A stretch of DNA of 64,000 nt, from contig JAPLSA010000006.1 in NCBI GenBank assembly GCA_026398815.1, positions 108,952-172,951 of the forward strand, in the 5' to 3' direction. How positions within the stretch are numbered: position 1 is the stretch's first letter; each line of letters begins with the position of its first letter. This stretch comes from Gammaproteobacteria bacterium (lineage in GTDB: Bacteria > Pseudomonadota > Gammaproteobacteria > Nevskiales > Nevskiaceae). The notes beneath the pieces were generated by a model that did no database searches, was not told the origin of the DNA, and saw nothing but the letters and a program-made list of their open reading frames with translations. Shown one piece after another: positions 26,198-35,225 of this stretch. The position numbers were made by a program, and so were the translations under genes.

Positions 26198-27469
26198 TCA
26201 CGCGGCAACCGCGATCGGCCGCTGCTGCGCGGCCTTCACGCGGCTGCTGACCCACGCAGCCATGCGTTCTCGGCTGGCGAAGCAATCCCACTGACGCTCG
26301 GGAAAGTTGAAGTTGTCGGTGAACTCGTCGGCCAGTGCACGGTTCTGGTGTAGCGCACCGATGAACTGCTGCAGTTCGACCGGCATCGCCTTCAGGTTGG
26401 TCAGCATGAAGTTGGTCCACCGGGTTGCACCCAGCACGCGGTCCTGCCGCCGCAGGTTGACGTGCTCTACGAAGCGCTCGTCATAAACGTCGTGCTTGAC
26501 CATCTCTTCGCCAAGAATCCAGGCCGCATACGAGGCCATGTTGGCACCTTGCCCGAGCACCGGATCGACCACCGCTTGCACGTCGCCGAGGGCAATCGCG
26601 AGGCGACCGTTCTCCAGCACCACATGCGACTTGCGCACGGTCGGGGTGACACCGCCCTGCAAAATATCCAGCGGGCCGTTGGCCAGATCGAACTCGCGCG
26701 CGTCGATCCGCTCGGCGCAACTCGGGTAATGCTTGCGCAGCTTTTCCAGCAGCAGTTTCAGGAAAGCCTTGGGGTCGTCCTCGTACTTGGTCTTGGCCAG
26801 CACTTCCAGATCGCCGCCAGGGATATTCTCGATCACCAGCGCGGTCGCAAGGCCGTTGAAGGTCCAGGTCGGGATCTCGATCATCTCGCCGGCGCCGGGC
26901 GAGAAGTTCATCGTCACCGCACGGATCGCGCGCTCGCCAATGCCCTTGAACAGCCCGACGCAAAGCGCCCGCTGCGGGCGATCAAACGGCGAATGCGCTG
27001 ACTCGTGTGCGAACATCTGGCCGAACGGACCCTTTCCGGTGCAGACCACCGTCGCATCGTACTGACCGCTGATCGCCGACACCTCGTCGGCGCGGATGTC
27101 GCGGTATTCGATGCGGCCGCCTCGGTCGAGGAAATCTTCCATCAGCCGAGGCTGGTAGATCCGGTAGTCGACCGCCCGGCTCGGCGCGTGCAGGTCGCCA
27201 TAGAACTCCAGCGCCTTGGGCTGCGTGCCAATGTAATAGTAGTGACCGTGGTAGCCGAACTTCTGACCCGGCCAGTGGTTGACGCCAAGCGCGGTCTCGC
27301 GCGCCAGCGTCACCGCGTGATGAGCCACGGTGTTGAGCAGCCGCATGCCGCGATAAGCCTGCGGCTCGCGATCGGTGTAGATCGTCACGTCGACGTCGTG
27401 CTGGCGCAGGTACAGGCCCAGATGCAGACCGGCTGTTCCGGCGCCGACAATTCCGATCTTCTTGCTCAT
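26198..27469 (-). CDS. styA: Styrene monooxygenase oxygenase component
   Basis: StyA uses FADH2 and O2 to epoxidise styrene to (S)-styrene oxide. It has 423 residues (about 415 in Pseudomonas). The FAD-binding opening [16 protein letters not shown] is followed by [14 protein letters not shown]. The strongly conserved C-terminal flavin motif is [19 protein letters not shown], and the segment [14 protein letters not shown] matches the family signature. RBS GGGGAG is 8 bases upstream. It is the first gene of styABC. The region upstream is shared with a divergent DUF1329 gene. Confidence 0.96.
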   Translation of the reverse strand: MSKKIGIVGAGTAGLHLGLYLRQHDVDVTIYTDREPQAYRGMRLLNTVAHHAVTLARETALGVNHWPGQKFGYHGHYYYIGTQPKALEFYGDLHAPSRAVDYRIYQPRLMEDFLDRGGRIEYRDIRADEVSAISGQYDATVVCTGKGPFGQMFAHESAHSPFDRPQRALCVGLFKGIGERAIRAVTMNFSPGAGEMIEIPTWTFNGLATALVIENIPGGDLEVLAKTKYEDDPKAFLKLLLEKLRKHYPSCAERIDAREFDLANGPLDILQGGVTPTVRKSHVVLENGRLAIALGDVQAVVDPVLGQGANMASYAAWILGEEMVKHDVYDERFVEHVNLRRQDRVLGATRWTNFMLTNLKAMPVELQQFIGALHQNRALADEFTDNFNFPERQWDCFASRERMAAWVSSRVKAAQQRPIAVAA

Positions 27470-27532
27470 CCGGCTTTCTCCCCGCTTTTATTGGCTGCGT
27501 GAATAATGTGTATCGGATTCTGCGGGGCATGG

Positions 27533-27560
27533 AATCGATCCGAAAGTCCGATAATCGATT
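27533..27560. promoter_or_regulatory. Inverted repeat in the styA / DUF1329 divergent region
   Basis: Perfect 7-base arms AATCGAT and ATCGATT are separated by 14 bases within the most A/T-rich part of this 271-base region, 64-91 bases upstream of the styA start. It could be a binding site for a regulator of styA, of the divergent gene, or both. It does not match the TGGCGAA motif found near the two AraC genes, nor the StyR box (ATAAACCATGGTTTAT) as I recall it. Confidence 0.4.
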
Positions 27561-27740
27561 AATACTTATTCTGCGATGGACTGAATGTTTGTCGCAGGCT
27601 GACGGGGCTTGCCGTACCTCACGGGTGCTCGCAGGCGCGGGATCGACGTCGCTTCCTCATATAAACAATCAGAGCCTGCGGAGCCGATGGCGAGAAGACG
27701 CCAAGCCAGCAGATGGACTCGAATGCACCAGGATCGTCAC

Positions 27741-29123
27741 ATGAAACGTCTGCGCTATGACCGCGGCTACTCGCGGCGCAAGTTCCTCGCCGATGCCTCG
27801 AAAGGCGTGCTGTCGACCGGCGTGCTGATGCCGCTGGCCGACGCGATCGCCGCCACCGGCGAGATCAACAAGGCCTATCCCGAGGAACTGCTGTCGATCG
27901 AGGGCTACACCAAGGGCAAGCTCAAGACCGGCGACACCATCGACGCGTCCAATGTCGAGCTGGTCAAGGACCTGCTGGAACCGGTGCGCTACGAGCAGAT
28001 CCTCACGCAGGGCCGCAAGCTCAAGCTGGGCAAGACCACCACTGATGTCATGCGGCTGTCGCCGTGGGAGTACATCGAGGCGACGCTGCGCAACACCGGC
28101 AAGGCCGGCTTCGACGCCAAGGGCAATGTCATCGACAAGGCGACGGGCGGGCCGTGGATCGGCGGCAATCCGTTCCCCGATCCGAAGGATGCGATCCAAC
28201 TGTTCGCCGCACAGACGCTGAACTGGGGCCGCCATGACGCTTCGTTCTATGCCATGCAGCTGGCCAACATCAACAGCGACGGCGCCGATCGCTTCAAGTA
28301 CTCCGGCGGCTGGGCCGAGATGTCGCCGATTGCCCGGGTCAGCATGGAGCCGAAGCCGTACTGGCCGGAGCACAAGGACAAGCTGCGCTTCCAGTCGGTG
28401 TTCTTCAACGAGCCCAAGCAGTTCCGCGGCACCTCGTTCCTGAACATCTGGGACTACGACCACAGCACCTTGCCGTCGCTGTACGGCTACGTTCCGGAGT
28501 TCCGCCGCGTGCGCCAGTTCCCGACCGACCAGCGCTTCGAGCCGCTGGTGCCGGGCCTGACACTGTTCTTGTCCGATGCCTGGGCGGCCGGTGATCCGCT
28601 GTACTCCTGGGGCAATTACAAGATCGTCGGCCGCGGCCCGTTTCTGGCCGGCCTCGACGACAACTGGGCGGCCGACCATCCGAACTGGGAACATGCCACC
28701 CACGGCGGCCCGAAGGGCAAGACCTTCTGGGACACTACCGTGCAGCTGGTTCCGGAGGCGATCATGGTCGAAGCCGAGCCGCTGAAATTCCCGCGCGCAC
28801 CGATTTCCAAGAAGCGCGTCTGGTTCGACGCCCGCAACCAGGTCGTGATCGGCATGGTCACCTACGACCGCAACGGTAAGCCATATCGTTCGTTCGACGG
28901 GGCATACTCGTTGTACGACAACGGCAGCAAGAAATTCATGGACGGCAAACACCCCTACTGGAGCTGGTGCCAGGTCACCGCCTCGGATATTCAGACCAAC
29001 AGCGTCACCCGCCTGCAGCAGGTACGCGCGGTCGAGAGCGTCCACCTCAGCGGCGCCAATGATCCGCGGATGTATGACCGCTACCTGACTCAGGCGGCTC
29101 TGTCGCATCTCGGCGCTTCCTGA
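27741..29123 (+). CDS. DUF1329 protein with Tat signal
   Basis: This is a 460-residue exported DUF1329 (LolA-like, outer-membrane lipoprotein-sorting fold) protein. The N-terminus carries a twin-arginine motif, SRRKFLADAS, followed by the hydrophobic part GVLSTGVLMPLADAIA. I choose the ATG at 27741 because AGGA precedes it and the Tat motif falls at residues 10-15; ATG 27723 is also possible. DUF1329 proteins are often found in gene clusters for hydrophobic substrates, usually with a DUF1302 partner, which is not seen here. A role in transport of styrene or its products is inference from being divergent with styA. Confidence 0.85.
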   Translation: MKRLRYDRGYSRRKFLADASKGVLSTGVLMPLADAIAATGEINKAYPEELLSIEGYTKGKLKTGDTIDASNVELVKDLLEPVRYEQILTQGRKLKLGKTTTDVMRLSPWEYIEATLRNTGKAGFDAKGNVIDKATGGPWIGGNPFPDPKDAIQLFAAQTLNWGRHDASFYAMQLANINSDGADRFKYSGGWAEMSPIARVSMEPKPYWPEHKDKLRFQSVFFNEPKQFRGTSFLNIWDYDHSTLPSLYGYVPEFRRVRQFPTDQRFEPLVPGLTLFLSDAWAAGDPLYSWGNYKIVGRGPFLAGLDDNWAADHPNWEHATHGGPKGKTFWDTTVQLVPEAIMVEAEPLKFPRAPISKKRVWFDARNQVVIGMVTYDRNGKPYRSFDGAYSLYDNGSKKFMDGKHPYWSWCQVTASDIQTNSVTRLQQVRAVESVHLSGANDPRMYDRYLTQAALSHLGAS

Positions 29124-29139
29124 GCATACCGCCGGCGTC

Positions 29140-30021
29140 GTGGACAGTACCAAGGCGTATCAGGTCTTCGTCCGTGCCGTGGAGGTCGGCAGCTTTTCGG
29201 CGGTGGCGCGCGAAATGGGCACCACCCAGTCGTCGATCAGCAAAATCATCGCCAGCCTCGAATCCAGCCTCGGCGTCCAGCTGTTCGCCCGTACAACACG
29301 CAAGCTGCACCCGACCGACGAGGCGCTGCAGCTGTACGAGCATGCGCGCCAACTGCTCGATACCGTCGACACTCTGACCTCCGCCTCGCGCAAGACCCAA
29401 AAAGCCGAAGCTAGCGGCCTGCTGCGACTGACCATCCCGCATTCCTATGGCCGGCGCCGTTTGATGCCGTTGCTTGCGCAGTTCATCGAGCGCTATCCGA
29501 AGGTCAAGCTGGACATCGTCATGAAAGACGACATCGTCGACCTGATCGGCGAGGGTCTGGAGTTGGGCGTGCGGATTGGCACGCTGCCATCGAACACGCT
29601 GATTGCCCGCTCTCTGGGTATCGTCGAATACACCACCGTCGCCACCGCCCGCTATCTGGAGCGGCACGGGCGGCCGGAATCGCCGCTCGATCTGGCCCAG
29701 CACGGCTGCATCGTGTCCGGCACCCATAACCGCTGGCATTTCGAATCCGAGCACGGCCGGCACAGCGTCGAGGTGTCTGGTCCGATCCGGATCAATGATG
29801 CTGAGTCCATCCTGCAAGCGGTGCAGGCCGATCTCGGCATCGCCCAGATTCCAGACTGGATCATACGCAGCGATTTTGCGGCGCACGGCCTGGTGCCGCT
29901 GCTCGATGAGTACTACCCGATCCCGCAGCCGGTCAGTATCGTCTACCCTCAGACCCGCTTCCTGACCCAGCGCGCCCGCAGCCTGATCGACTTCCTGGTC
30001 GCAGAGAAGCGCAACGGCTGA
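29140..30021 (+). CDS. LysR-family transcriptional regulator
   Basis: This 293-residue protein has an N-terminal winged HTH (AYQVFVRAVEVGSFSAVARE, then TTQSSISKIIASLESSLG) and a type-2 periplasmic-binding-like effector domain. The start codon is GTG at 29140, 16 bases after the DUF1329 stop, so it is probably in the same transcript. LysR proteins of this kind (CrgA/DmlR-like group by look) often regulate neighbouring genes; its target could be the DUF1329 gene, styA, or the ALDH, none proven. It converges with the ALDH gene 45 bases away. Confidence 0.88.
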   Translation: MDSTKAYQVFVRAVEVGSFSAVAREMGTTQSSISKIIASLESSLGVQLFARTTRKLHPTDEALQLYEHARQLLDTVDTLTSASRKTQKAEASGLLRLTIPHSYGRRRLMPLLAQFIERYPKVKLDIVMKDDIVDLIGEGLELGVRIGTLPSNTLIARSLGIVEYTTVATARYLERHGRPESPLDLAQHGCIVSGTHNRWHFESEHGRHSVEVSGPIRINDAESILQAVQADLGIAQIPDWIIRSDFAAHGLVPLLDEYYPIPQPVSIVYPQTRFLTQRARSLIDFLVAEKRNG

Positions 30022-30066
30022 ATGCCTGCGGCGCGGCAGCGAAGCCCGCGCCGCGATCGCATCAGA

Positions 30067-31533
30067 TCAGGCCAGCAGCACCGTGATCACCTTTTCCTCT
30101 GTATAGGCCTGCACGCCCGACAGCCCGCATTCGCGGCCGACGCCGCTGTAACCAACACCGCCCCAGGGCAGGCGGGCGTCGATCGGCGCCCAGCAGTTGA
30201 TGCCGACTGCGCCGGCCCGCACCGACTGCGCCACCCGATGCGCCCGCGCGACGTCGCCGGTCCAAACGGTTGCCGCCAGTCCATAGCGGGAGTCATTGGC
30301 GATACGGATCGCGTCTTCCTCGGTATCGAACGGGATGATTGTCGCCACCGGGCCGAAGATCTCGTCGCGGGCGATGCTCATGGCATTGCTGGCGTCGGCG
30401 AACACTGTCGGCTTCACGAACCAGCCCTTGTCATGCTGCGACTCGCCGCCAGCAAGCAGCGTCGCGCCTTCCGCGATACCGGCGCGGATGTAGCGATTGA
30501 CGCGCTCGAACTGGCCCTGCTTGGCTACCGGGCCGCTTGGCACGCCGGCCGCCGCTTCTGCCAGCTGCGCTGCAAACGTACTCGCGATTGGGCGCTGCAC
30601 CAGCACCCGAGTGCCGGCAGCGCAGATCTGGCCCTGGTTGAAGAACACGCCCATCGCGCAGCCCTGCACGGCGTTGGCGAGCGGCGCGTCAGCGAAGACA
30701 ATCTGCGGGCTCTTGCCGCCCAGTTCCAGCGATACCCGCTTGAACAGCGGCCCGGCGACGCGCTGAATCTCGGCGCCGACTTCCGGACTGCCGGTGAAGG
30801 TGATCTTGCTGACCAGCGGGTGCTCGCAGAGTGCCTTGCCGACCACCCGGCCGTGACCTGTGACGACATTGACCACGCCGTCCGGAATGCCGGCTTCCTG
30901 GCACAGCCGGGCCAGGTGCAGCGCCGACAGCGGCGTTTCCTCGGAAGGCTTCAGCACCACCGTGCAGCCGGCGGCGAGCAGCGGCCCGAGCTTCCAGCAG
31001 GTGATCATCAGCGGCGTGTTCCACGGCACGATCGCGCCGACCACGCCGACCGGCTCACGAACCGTGTACGACAGCGTCTTCAGGCCCATGTAACCCGGCG
31101 TCGGAATGGTCCGGCCCTCGATCTTGTCGGCCCAACCGGCAGCGTTGCGCAGCGTTTCGACGGCATTCGGCAGATCGAGCAGACGCGGCTCGATCGGCGC
31201 CCGGCCGATACAGCTGGCGTCCATGTCGGCCAGCAGCTCGGCATCGCGGGCGACCAGATCGGCCAGCTTGTTGAGCAGCACGCCGCGCTGCGAACCGCTC
31301 ACGCTACGCCATTCGCCGCTGTCGAGCTGAGCGCGTGCCGCCGTCACTGCGGCGTCGACATCAGCCGCCGTGCCGGCCGCCGAGATCGCGATCGCCGCTT
31401 CACTGACTGGGCTGATCACTTCGATCACGCCGCCGTCGGAAGCCGGCACGAAGCGGCCGCCGATGAACAGCGACAGCACGGGGATGGCGGATACCGACGC
31501 GAGCGGCACGGCAGATGTACTTGGACTGTTCAT
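30067..31533 (-). CDS. NAD(P)+-dependent aldehyde dehydrogenase, candidate phenylacetaldehyde dehydrogenase
   Basis: This 488-residue ALDH superfamily enzyme has GVVGAIVPWNTPLM, the cofactor motif FTGSPEVGAEI, catalytic Glu near residue 268 in LELGGKSP and catalytic Cys near 302 in NQGQICAAGT. The ATG at 31533 is chosen because GGAG is 7 bases upstream; a longer frame exists but covers the intergenic region. It lies between the styrene and alkane clusters, so it could oxidise phenylacetaldehyde (StyD role) or the aldehyde from the AlkB/ADH branch. It looks more like a general ALDH than a close copy of FeaB, so the specific call is inference. Confidence 0.85.
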   Translation of the reverse strand: MNSPSTSAVPLASVSAIPVLSLFIGGRFVPASDGGVIEVISPVSEAAIAISAAGTAADVDAAVTAARAQLDSGEWRSVSGSQRGVLLNKLADLVARDAELLADMDASCIGRAPIEPRLLDLPNAVETLRNAAGWADKIEGRTIPTPGYMGLKTLSYTVREPVGVVGAIVPWNTPLMITCWKLGPLLAAGCTVVLKPSEETPLSALHLARLCQEAGIPDGVVNVVTGHGRVVGKALCEHPLVSKITFTGSPEVGAEIQRVAGPLFKRVSLELGGKSPQIVFADAPLANAVQGCAMGVFFNQGQICAAGTRVLVQRPIASTFAAQLAEAAAGVPSGPVAKQGQFERVNRYIRAGIAEGATLLAGGESQHDKGWFVKPTVFADASNAMSIARDEIFGPVATIIPFDTEEDAIRIANDSRYGLAATVWTGDVARAHRVAQSVRAGAVGINCWAPIDARLPWGGVGYSGVGRECGLSGVQAYTEEKVITVLLA

Positions 31534-31621
31534 TGGAGCTCCGGAAGACGGACGAGACAAACGGCAACGTCGGTACGACGCGCCCGCTTCATTATCGAAA
31601 TGCTTGCAGCCGCCACTGGGC

Positions 31622-31653
31622 AGGCCGTGCACGCCGTCTGGCGAAACGTGCAA
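31622..31653. promoter_or_regulatory. Candidate AraC operator upstream of the aldehyde dehydrogenase gene
   Basis: Contains AGGCCGTGCA and, 7 bases further on, TGGCGAAACGTGCAA. These match the pair of words at 23778-23802 upstream of the sty-cluster oxidoreductase (9/10 and 14/15 identical), in the same orientation. TGCACG and CGTGCA within the site also form inverted 6-base arms. The start of the second word is 106 bases from the ALDH start codon, against 109 bases for the other copy. Confidence 0.6.
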
Positions 31654-31750
31654 AGCGCGCAGCAAGCATCCCGCCTGCCCTTCGAGAACCGACCGCACGG
31701 CAGGTCGTTTTCGATCGCTGACGAGGCCATGGCCTCTCCGCTTCCGTGGG

Positions 31751-32743
31751 CTACGAACGGGTACCTTGTTTGCGATAAACGCTCGGCGAAGCTCCGAATC
31801 GCGCCTTGAACAGTCTCGAAAACGTCGCGTAGTCGGAGAACCCGAGATCGAACGCGACGTCGATGAGGTGTCGCTGATGCCGCCGGGCACCGTGGAGTTC
31901 CTGGAAGGCACGTTCGAGTCGCCATTCCTTGATCACCCGCGCTGGCGTCAACCCCTGCCTGCCGAACAGCACGTACAGAGACCGACGCGACATGCACATG
32001 GCCGCCGCCAGTTTGTCCGCACTGAGACCGGGATCGCCGACGTTCCTCTCGATGTAACGTCTGGCGCGGGCAAGTCGAACATCATCGGCATCATCGGCAT
32101 CTGTCTGACTGCTGGAACGCTCGAGGGCCGCCCCCAGCATCCAGCGCAGCGCACGCAGTACCGGGTCGCCCTCGACGAACAGGCTTTCGTTCGACAGACC
32201 CGCCAGCGTGGTCAGCGCCCCGAGGGCACCGCGGGTGCTGGCACAGTCGACGAGGCGTATCCCGCAAACCTGCGACGACAGCCGTTGCCAACCCGGGATC
32301 GCCTGATGGTCGAGCATCAGCACCAGGAAGCTCGTGCGCTCGGCGAGCAGAATCCGGTACGGGCGAGTGGTATCGCAGACCGCGACCTCGCCCCCCGTCA
32401 ACACGCAACGCCGCCCGTCCTGCTCGACTTCGAGCGAGCCGGATCGCTGCCAGAGCAGCTTGATGCTGCCAGTCTCCGCGGCATCGGCGAGTTGCCGGGT
32501 CCGGATCACTTCGCTGGCGCCGGCGTGGATCGTCGAAAGGCTGGCTCCCGCGCAATGACCGATCCGCACCTCGGCCGCGAATGGACCCTCTCCGTGATGG
32601 CGATGCTCCAGCCAGGGAAAGTGGTCTCGAACGAAATCCTTCCAGGCCCCGAAACTGGTCAGGCGCTGCACGCTGCCGCTACTGCTGCCGCTTCGTGGCA
32701 TCGTCAGTGCCGACGATGGGTCACGGCCGAAGTCGATATCCAT
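31751..32743 (-). CDS. AraC-family regulator (FeaR-like), copy 2
   Basis: This 330-residue regulator is paralogous to the one at 23881-24885: it shares FPWLEHR in the N-terminal ligand domain, ASEVIRTRQLA, and an HTH region LCMSRRSLYVLF-like (here AMCMSRRSLYVLFGRQG). I start at the ATG at 32743 because GGAGGGGAG lies just upstream. It stands between the rubredoxin/alcohol dehydrogenase genes and the ALDH gene, on the same strand, so it may control either. Copy 1 occupies the equivalent position in front of the oxidoreductase. Inducer unknown. Confidence 0.9.
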   Translation of the reverse strand: MDIDFGRDPSSALTMPRSGSSSGSVQRLTSFGAWKDFVRDHFPWLEHRHHGEGPFAAEVRIGHCAGASLSTIHAGASEVIRTRQLADAAETGSIKLLWQRSGSLEVEQDGRRCVLTGGEVAVCDTTRPYRILLAERTSFLVLMLDHQAIPGWQRLSSQVCGIRLVDCASTRGALGALTTLAGLSNESLFVEGDPVLRALRWMLGAALERSSSQTDADDADDVRLARARRYIERNVGDPGLSADKLAAAMCMSRRSLYVLFGRQGLTPARVIKEWRLERAFQELHGARRHQRHLIDVAFDLGFSDYATFSRLFKARFGASPSVYRKQGTRS

Positions 32744-32833
32744 TGCTCTCCCCTCCGGAAGCTTGCCACTCTCACGCAACCCGCTCTTGGGCGGGTCTAT
32801 CGCGAGCACATCGAACGGGATCCAGTCAGCGGA

Positions 32834-32998
32834 CTAGACCTCAACCATGAGAAAGTCTGATTTCGGTGCTCCGCAGTCGCGACAGGTCCACGACTCCGGG
32901 ACGTCCTGCCAACGCGTGCCGGCTGGAATGTCTTCGTCGGGCAGCCCGAGTTGTTCGTCGTAGACGAAGTCGCAAACCAAACATCGCCATTTCTTCAT
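32834..32998 (-). CDS. Rubredoxin (AlkG2-like)
   Basis: This 54-residue electron carrier has two Cys pairs binding one iron: CLVCDFVYDE and CRDCGAPKSDF. The ATG at 32998 has a strong RBS (GAGGAGAGG). The second Cys pair is followed by GAPKSDF, the form I associate with rubredoxins that donate electrons to alkane hydroxylases. It is the gene after the PQQ alcohol dehydrogenase, 13 bases away, and may serve AlkB two genes upstream. Confidence 0.9.
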   Translation of the reverse strand: MKKWRCLVCDFVYDEQLGLPDEDIPAGTRWQDVPESWTCRDCGAPKSDFLMVEV

Positions 32999-33011
32999 GT
33001 TCCGCCTCTCC

Positions 33012-35159
33012 TCAGGGCCTCGGGGGCTCGATCTTGTCTGCAGCGACGGCAAGCTCGCCCTGAAGATCCTGGGCGCGCTTGACGAGGTAATGGTGGATGC
33101 TGTCGACATCCTCGGCAGCGAGCACGTCCATGAATGAAGGCATGCCCTTCTGCGCATAGGCGCCCGCGAGGATGCCCGCGAAGATGCCGTGCTTTTCCGC
33201 GCTCAGGTAGCGAAGGTCCGGCAGCACCGAGCCGGCGATCGCGTTGGGTCCGTGACACATGCCGCAGTGAGCGTTGTAGAGGTCGCGGCCGCGGGCGACC
33301 TTCTTCGGCTCGGGCGTGAACGCCGGTGGCTCGGGCTGGCGCGCCGGCAGGGCCTTGGGCGTCGGCAGCGCCGCAGTGCCGCCAAGCTTGTAGGTCAGCA
33401 CGCGCGCTTCCGGCCGCACCTTCGCCGGTTCGGACAAGCCGCCGAGAATGACCGGGAAGGCGCCACCCCAACCGGCGGCAACGCTGACGTACTGCTCGCC
33501 GTCGATCGAGTAGCTGATCGGACCGGCCATGACGCCGGTGTTGGCCGGGGTTTCCCAGAGCTTTTCGCCCTTGTCGGCCGAGTAGGCGACGAAGCGGCCG
33601 TCCGCCGTGCCCTGGAACACGAGGTTCCCGGCCGTGCTCAGCGTGCCGCCATTCCAGACCGTGACATAGCTCTGGCGCCAGACCTCCTTCTGCGCGACCG
33701 GATCCCAGGCGATCAGATGGCCCTTGTGCAGGTCCATGATGCCCTGCAGCGCCTTGGCATCGTTTTCGGGAAAGGCGATCGGCTGGGTACCCATGTGCCA
33801 GGTGCCCTTGCCGGTGAAGCGCTGCTTGGCGTCCGGCACATAGAGCGCGGCGGCCTCCTGCATCGGGATGTAGACCAGCCCGGTCTGCGGGTTGAACGAC
33901 ATCGGCTGCCAGTTGTGGGCGCCGAGCGGGCCGGGCGAAATCAGCTTCGGCTCCTTGGTCCAGTCGGCAACCGCCGTCTCCACCGGGCGACCGGTCTTGA
34001 GGTCTACCGAACTGGCCCAGTTGGCCGGCGCGAATTTCTGCGCCGAGATCAGCTCGCCGGTCTCGCGGTCGATGACATAAAAGAAGCCGTTCTTCGGTGC
34101 CTGCATCAGCACCTTGCGCGGCTTGTCCGCGATTTGCAGATCGGCCAGGACGATGTGCTGGGTGGCGGTGTAGTCCCAGGTATCGGCGGGCGTGGTCTGG
34201 TAGTGCCAGACGTAGTCGCCGGTGTCGGGCCGGATGGCGACGATCGAGGAGACGAACAGGTTGTCGCCGCCACCCGGACTGCGGGTGGCGCGGTTCCACA
34301 GCGAGGCATTGCCGGTGCCGATGTACAGCAGGTCGAGCGCCGGGTCGTAGGCCATCGAATCCCAGGCCGTGCCACCGCCGCCGCCGCCGTCTTTCCACCA
34401 GCGATCGCCTTTCCAGGTCGGCAGGGCAATTTCCATCGCCTTGTTCTCGGGCGGCTTGCTGGGGTCGCCGGGGACCGTGAAGAAGCGCCAGACCTGTTTG
34501 CCGGTCGCCGCGTCATAGGCGGTGACATAGCCGCGCACGCCGAACTCCGCGCCGCCGTTGCCGATGACCACCTTGTCCTTGATCACTCGCGGCGCGCCGG
34601 TGACGGTATAGCTGCGCTGGTGATCGAGCACCGTGTCCACTTCCCAGACCGGCTGGCCGCTGCGCGCATCGAGCGCGATCAGGCGGCCGTCGTAGGCGCC
34701 GACGTAAACCCGGCCCTTCCACACCGCCACGCCGCGGTTGGCGACGTCGCAGCAGCCCTGGCGATCGGTATCGCGCGGCACTTTCGGGTCGAACTTCCAG
34801 AGTTCCTTGCCGCTGACCGGATCGAGCGCGCTGACGATCGAGTAGGCCCCGGTCACGTACATCACGCCATCGACGACGATCGGCGTGGCTTCGGTCGCCC
34901 GATCGACGTCGAGCTTGTAGGTCCAGGCCAGACCGAGCTTGCCGACGGTTTGCGCATCGATGTTCTTGAGCGGGCTGAAGCGCTGCTCGCCGTAGGTGCG
35001 GCCATGGCTCATCCAGGAACCCGGCTCCTGATCGGCCGCCGCGATCCGTGTGCCGTCGACGCGGGCGGTGCCCGTCGCCGCAGGCGACGCCCGCTGCGCG
35101 TCGCAGGCGCCGAGCAGGCTGCAAAACAGCAAGGAAAGATATCGAATGCTGGCTTTCAT
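33012..35159 (-). CDS. Quinohaemoprotein (PQQ + haem c) alcohol dehydrogenase
   Basis: This 715-residue periplasmic alcohol dehydrogenase of the type II/III kind passes electrons from PQQ to a fused C-terminal cytochrome c domain. The N-terminus looks like a lipoprotein signal (SLLGAC). An eight-bladed propeller with W motifs occupies about residues 45-580. The vicinal disulfide pair is in [12 protein letters not shown] near residue 135; the haem c site is CGMCH near residue 631. Typical type II enzymes are soluble, so membrane anchoring would be unusual. It likely oxidises the alcohol made by AlkB. A terminator-like hairpin lies directly in front of its start codon. Confidence 0.9.
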   Translation of the reverse strand: MKASIRYLSLLFCSLLGACDAQRASPAATGTARVDGTRIAAADQEPGSWMSHGRTYGEQRFSPLKNIDAQTVGKLGLAWTYKLDVDRATEATPIVVDGVMYVTGAYSIVSALDPVSGKELWKFDPKVPRDTDRQGCCDVANRGVAVWKGRVYVGAYDGRLIALDARSGQPVWEVDTVLDHQRSYTVTGAPRVIKDKVVIGNGGAEFGVRGYVTAYDAATGKQVWRFFTVPGDPSKPPENKAMEIALPTWKGDRWWKDGGGGGGTAWDSMAYDPALDLLYIGTGNASLWNRATRSPGGGDNLFVSSIVAIRPDTGDYVWHYQTTPADTWDYTATQHIVLADLQIADKPRKVLMQAPKNGFFYVIDRETGELISAQKFAPANWASSVDLKTGRPVETAVADWTKEPKLISPGPLGAHNWQPMSFNPQTGLVYIPMQEAAALYVPDAKQRFTGKGTWHMGTQPIAFPENDAKALQGIMDLHKGHLIAWDPVAQKEVWRQSYVTVWNGGTLSTAGNLVFQGTADGRFVAYSADKGEKLWETPANTGVMAGPISYSIDGEQYVSVAAGWGGAFPVILGGLSEPAKVRPEARVLTYKLGGTAALPTPKALPARQPEPPAFTPEPKKVARGRDLYNAHCGMCHGPNAIAGSVLPDLRYLSAEKHGIFAGILAGAYAQKGMPSFMDVLAAEDVDSIHHYLVKRAQDLQGELAVAADKIEPPRP

Positions 35160-35173
35160 GAAATTCGGACGAG

Positions 35174-35202
35174 GAAAAACCCGCCCGCTGTCAGCGGGCA
35201 GG
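35174..35202 (-). terminator. Terminator-like hairpin with T-run between rubredoxin and alcohol dehydrogenase genes
   Basis: In the minus direction CCTGCCCGCT / AGCGGGCGGG form a 10-bp stem (one G-T pair) with loop GAC, followed directly by TTTTT. The T-run ends 15 bases before the alcohol dehydrogenase start codon, leaving no room for a promoter after it. It should therefore act as a partial terminator or attenuator between alkB-rubredoxin and the downstream genes. Confidence 0.8.
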
Positions 35203-35225
35203 AAAGGAACTTGAGGAGAATGTCA

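Noticed and set aside
27571..27596. TGCGA...TCGCA inverted word about 100 bases upstream of styA as a third AraC site
   Set aside because: The distance is suggestive but the sequence does not match the shared 15-base motif, and 5-base arms are common by chance.
22285..31533. StyS/StyR two-component regulators
   Set aside because: I looked for a histidine kinase and response regulator near styA; the only pair in the window (6821-8924) is attached to the metal pump.
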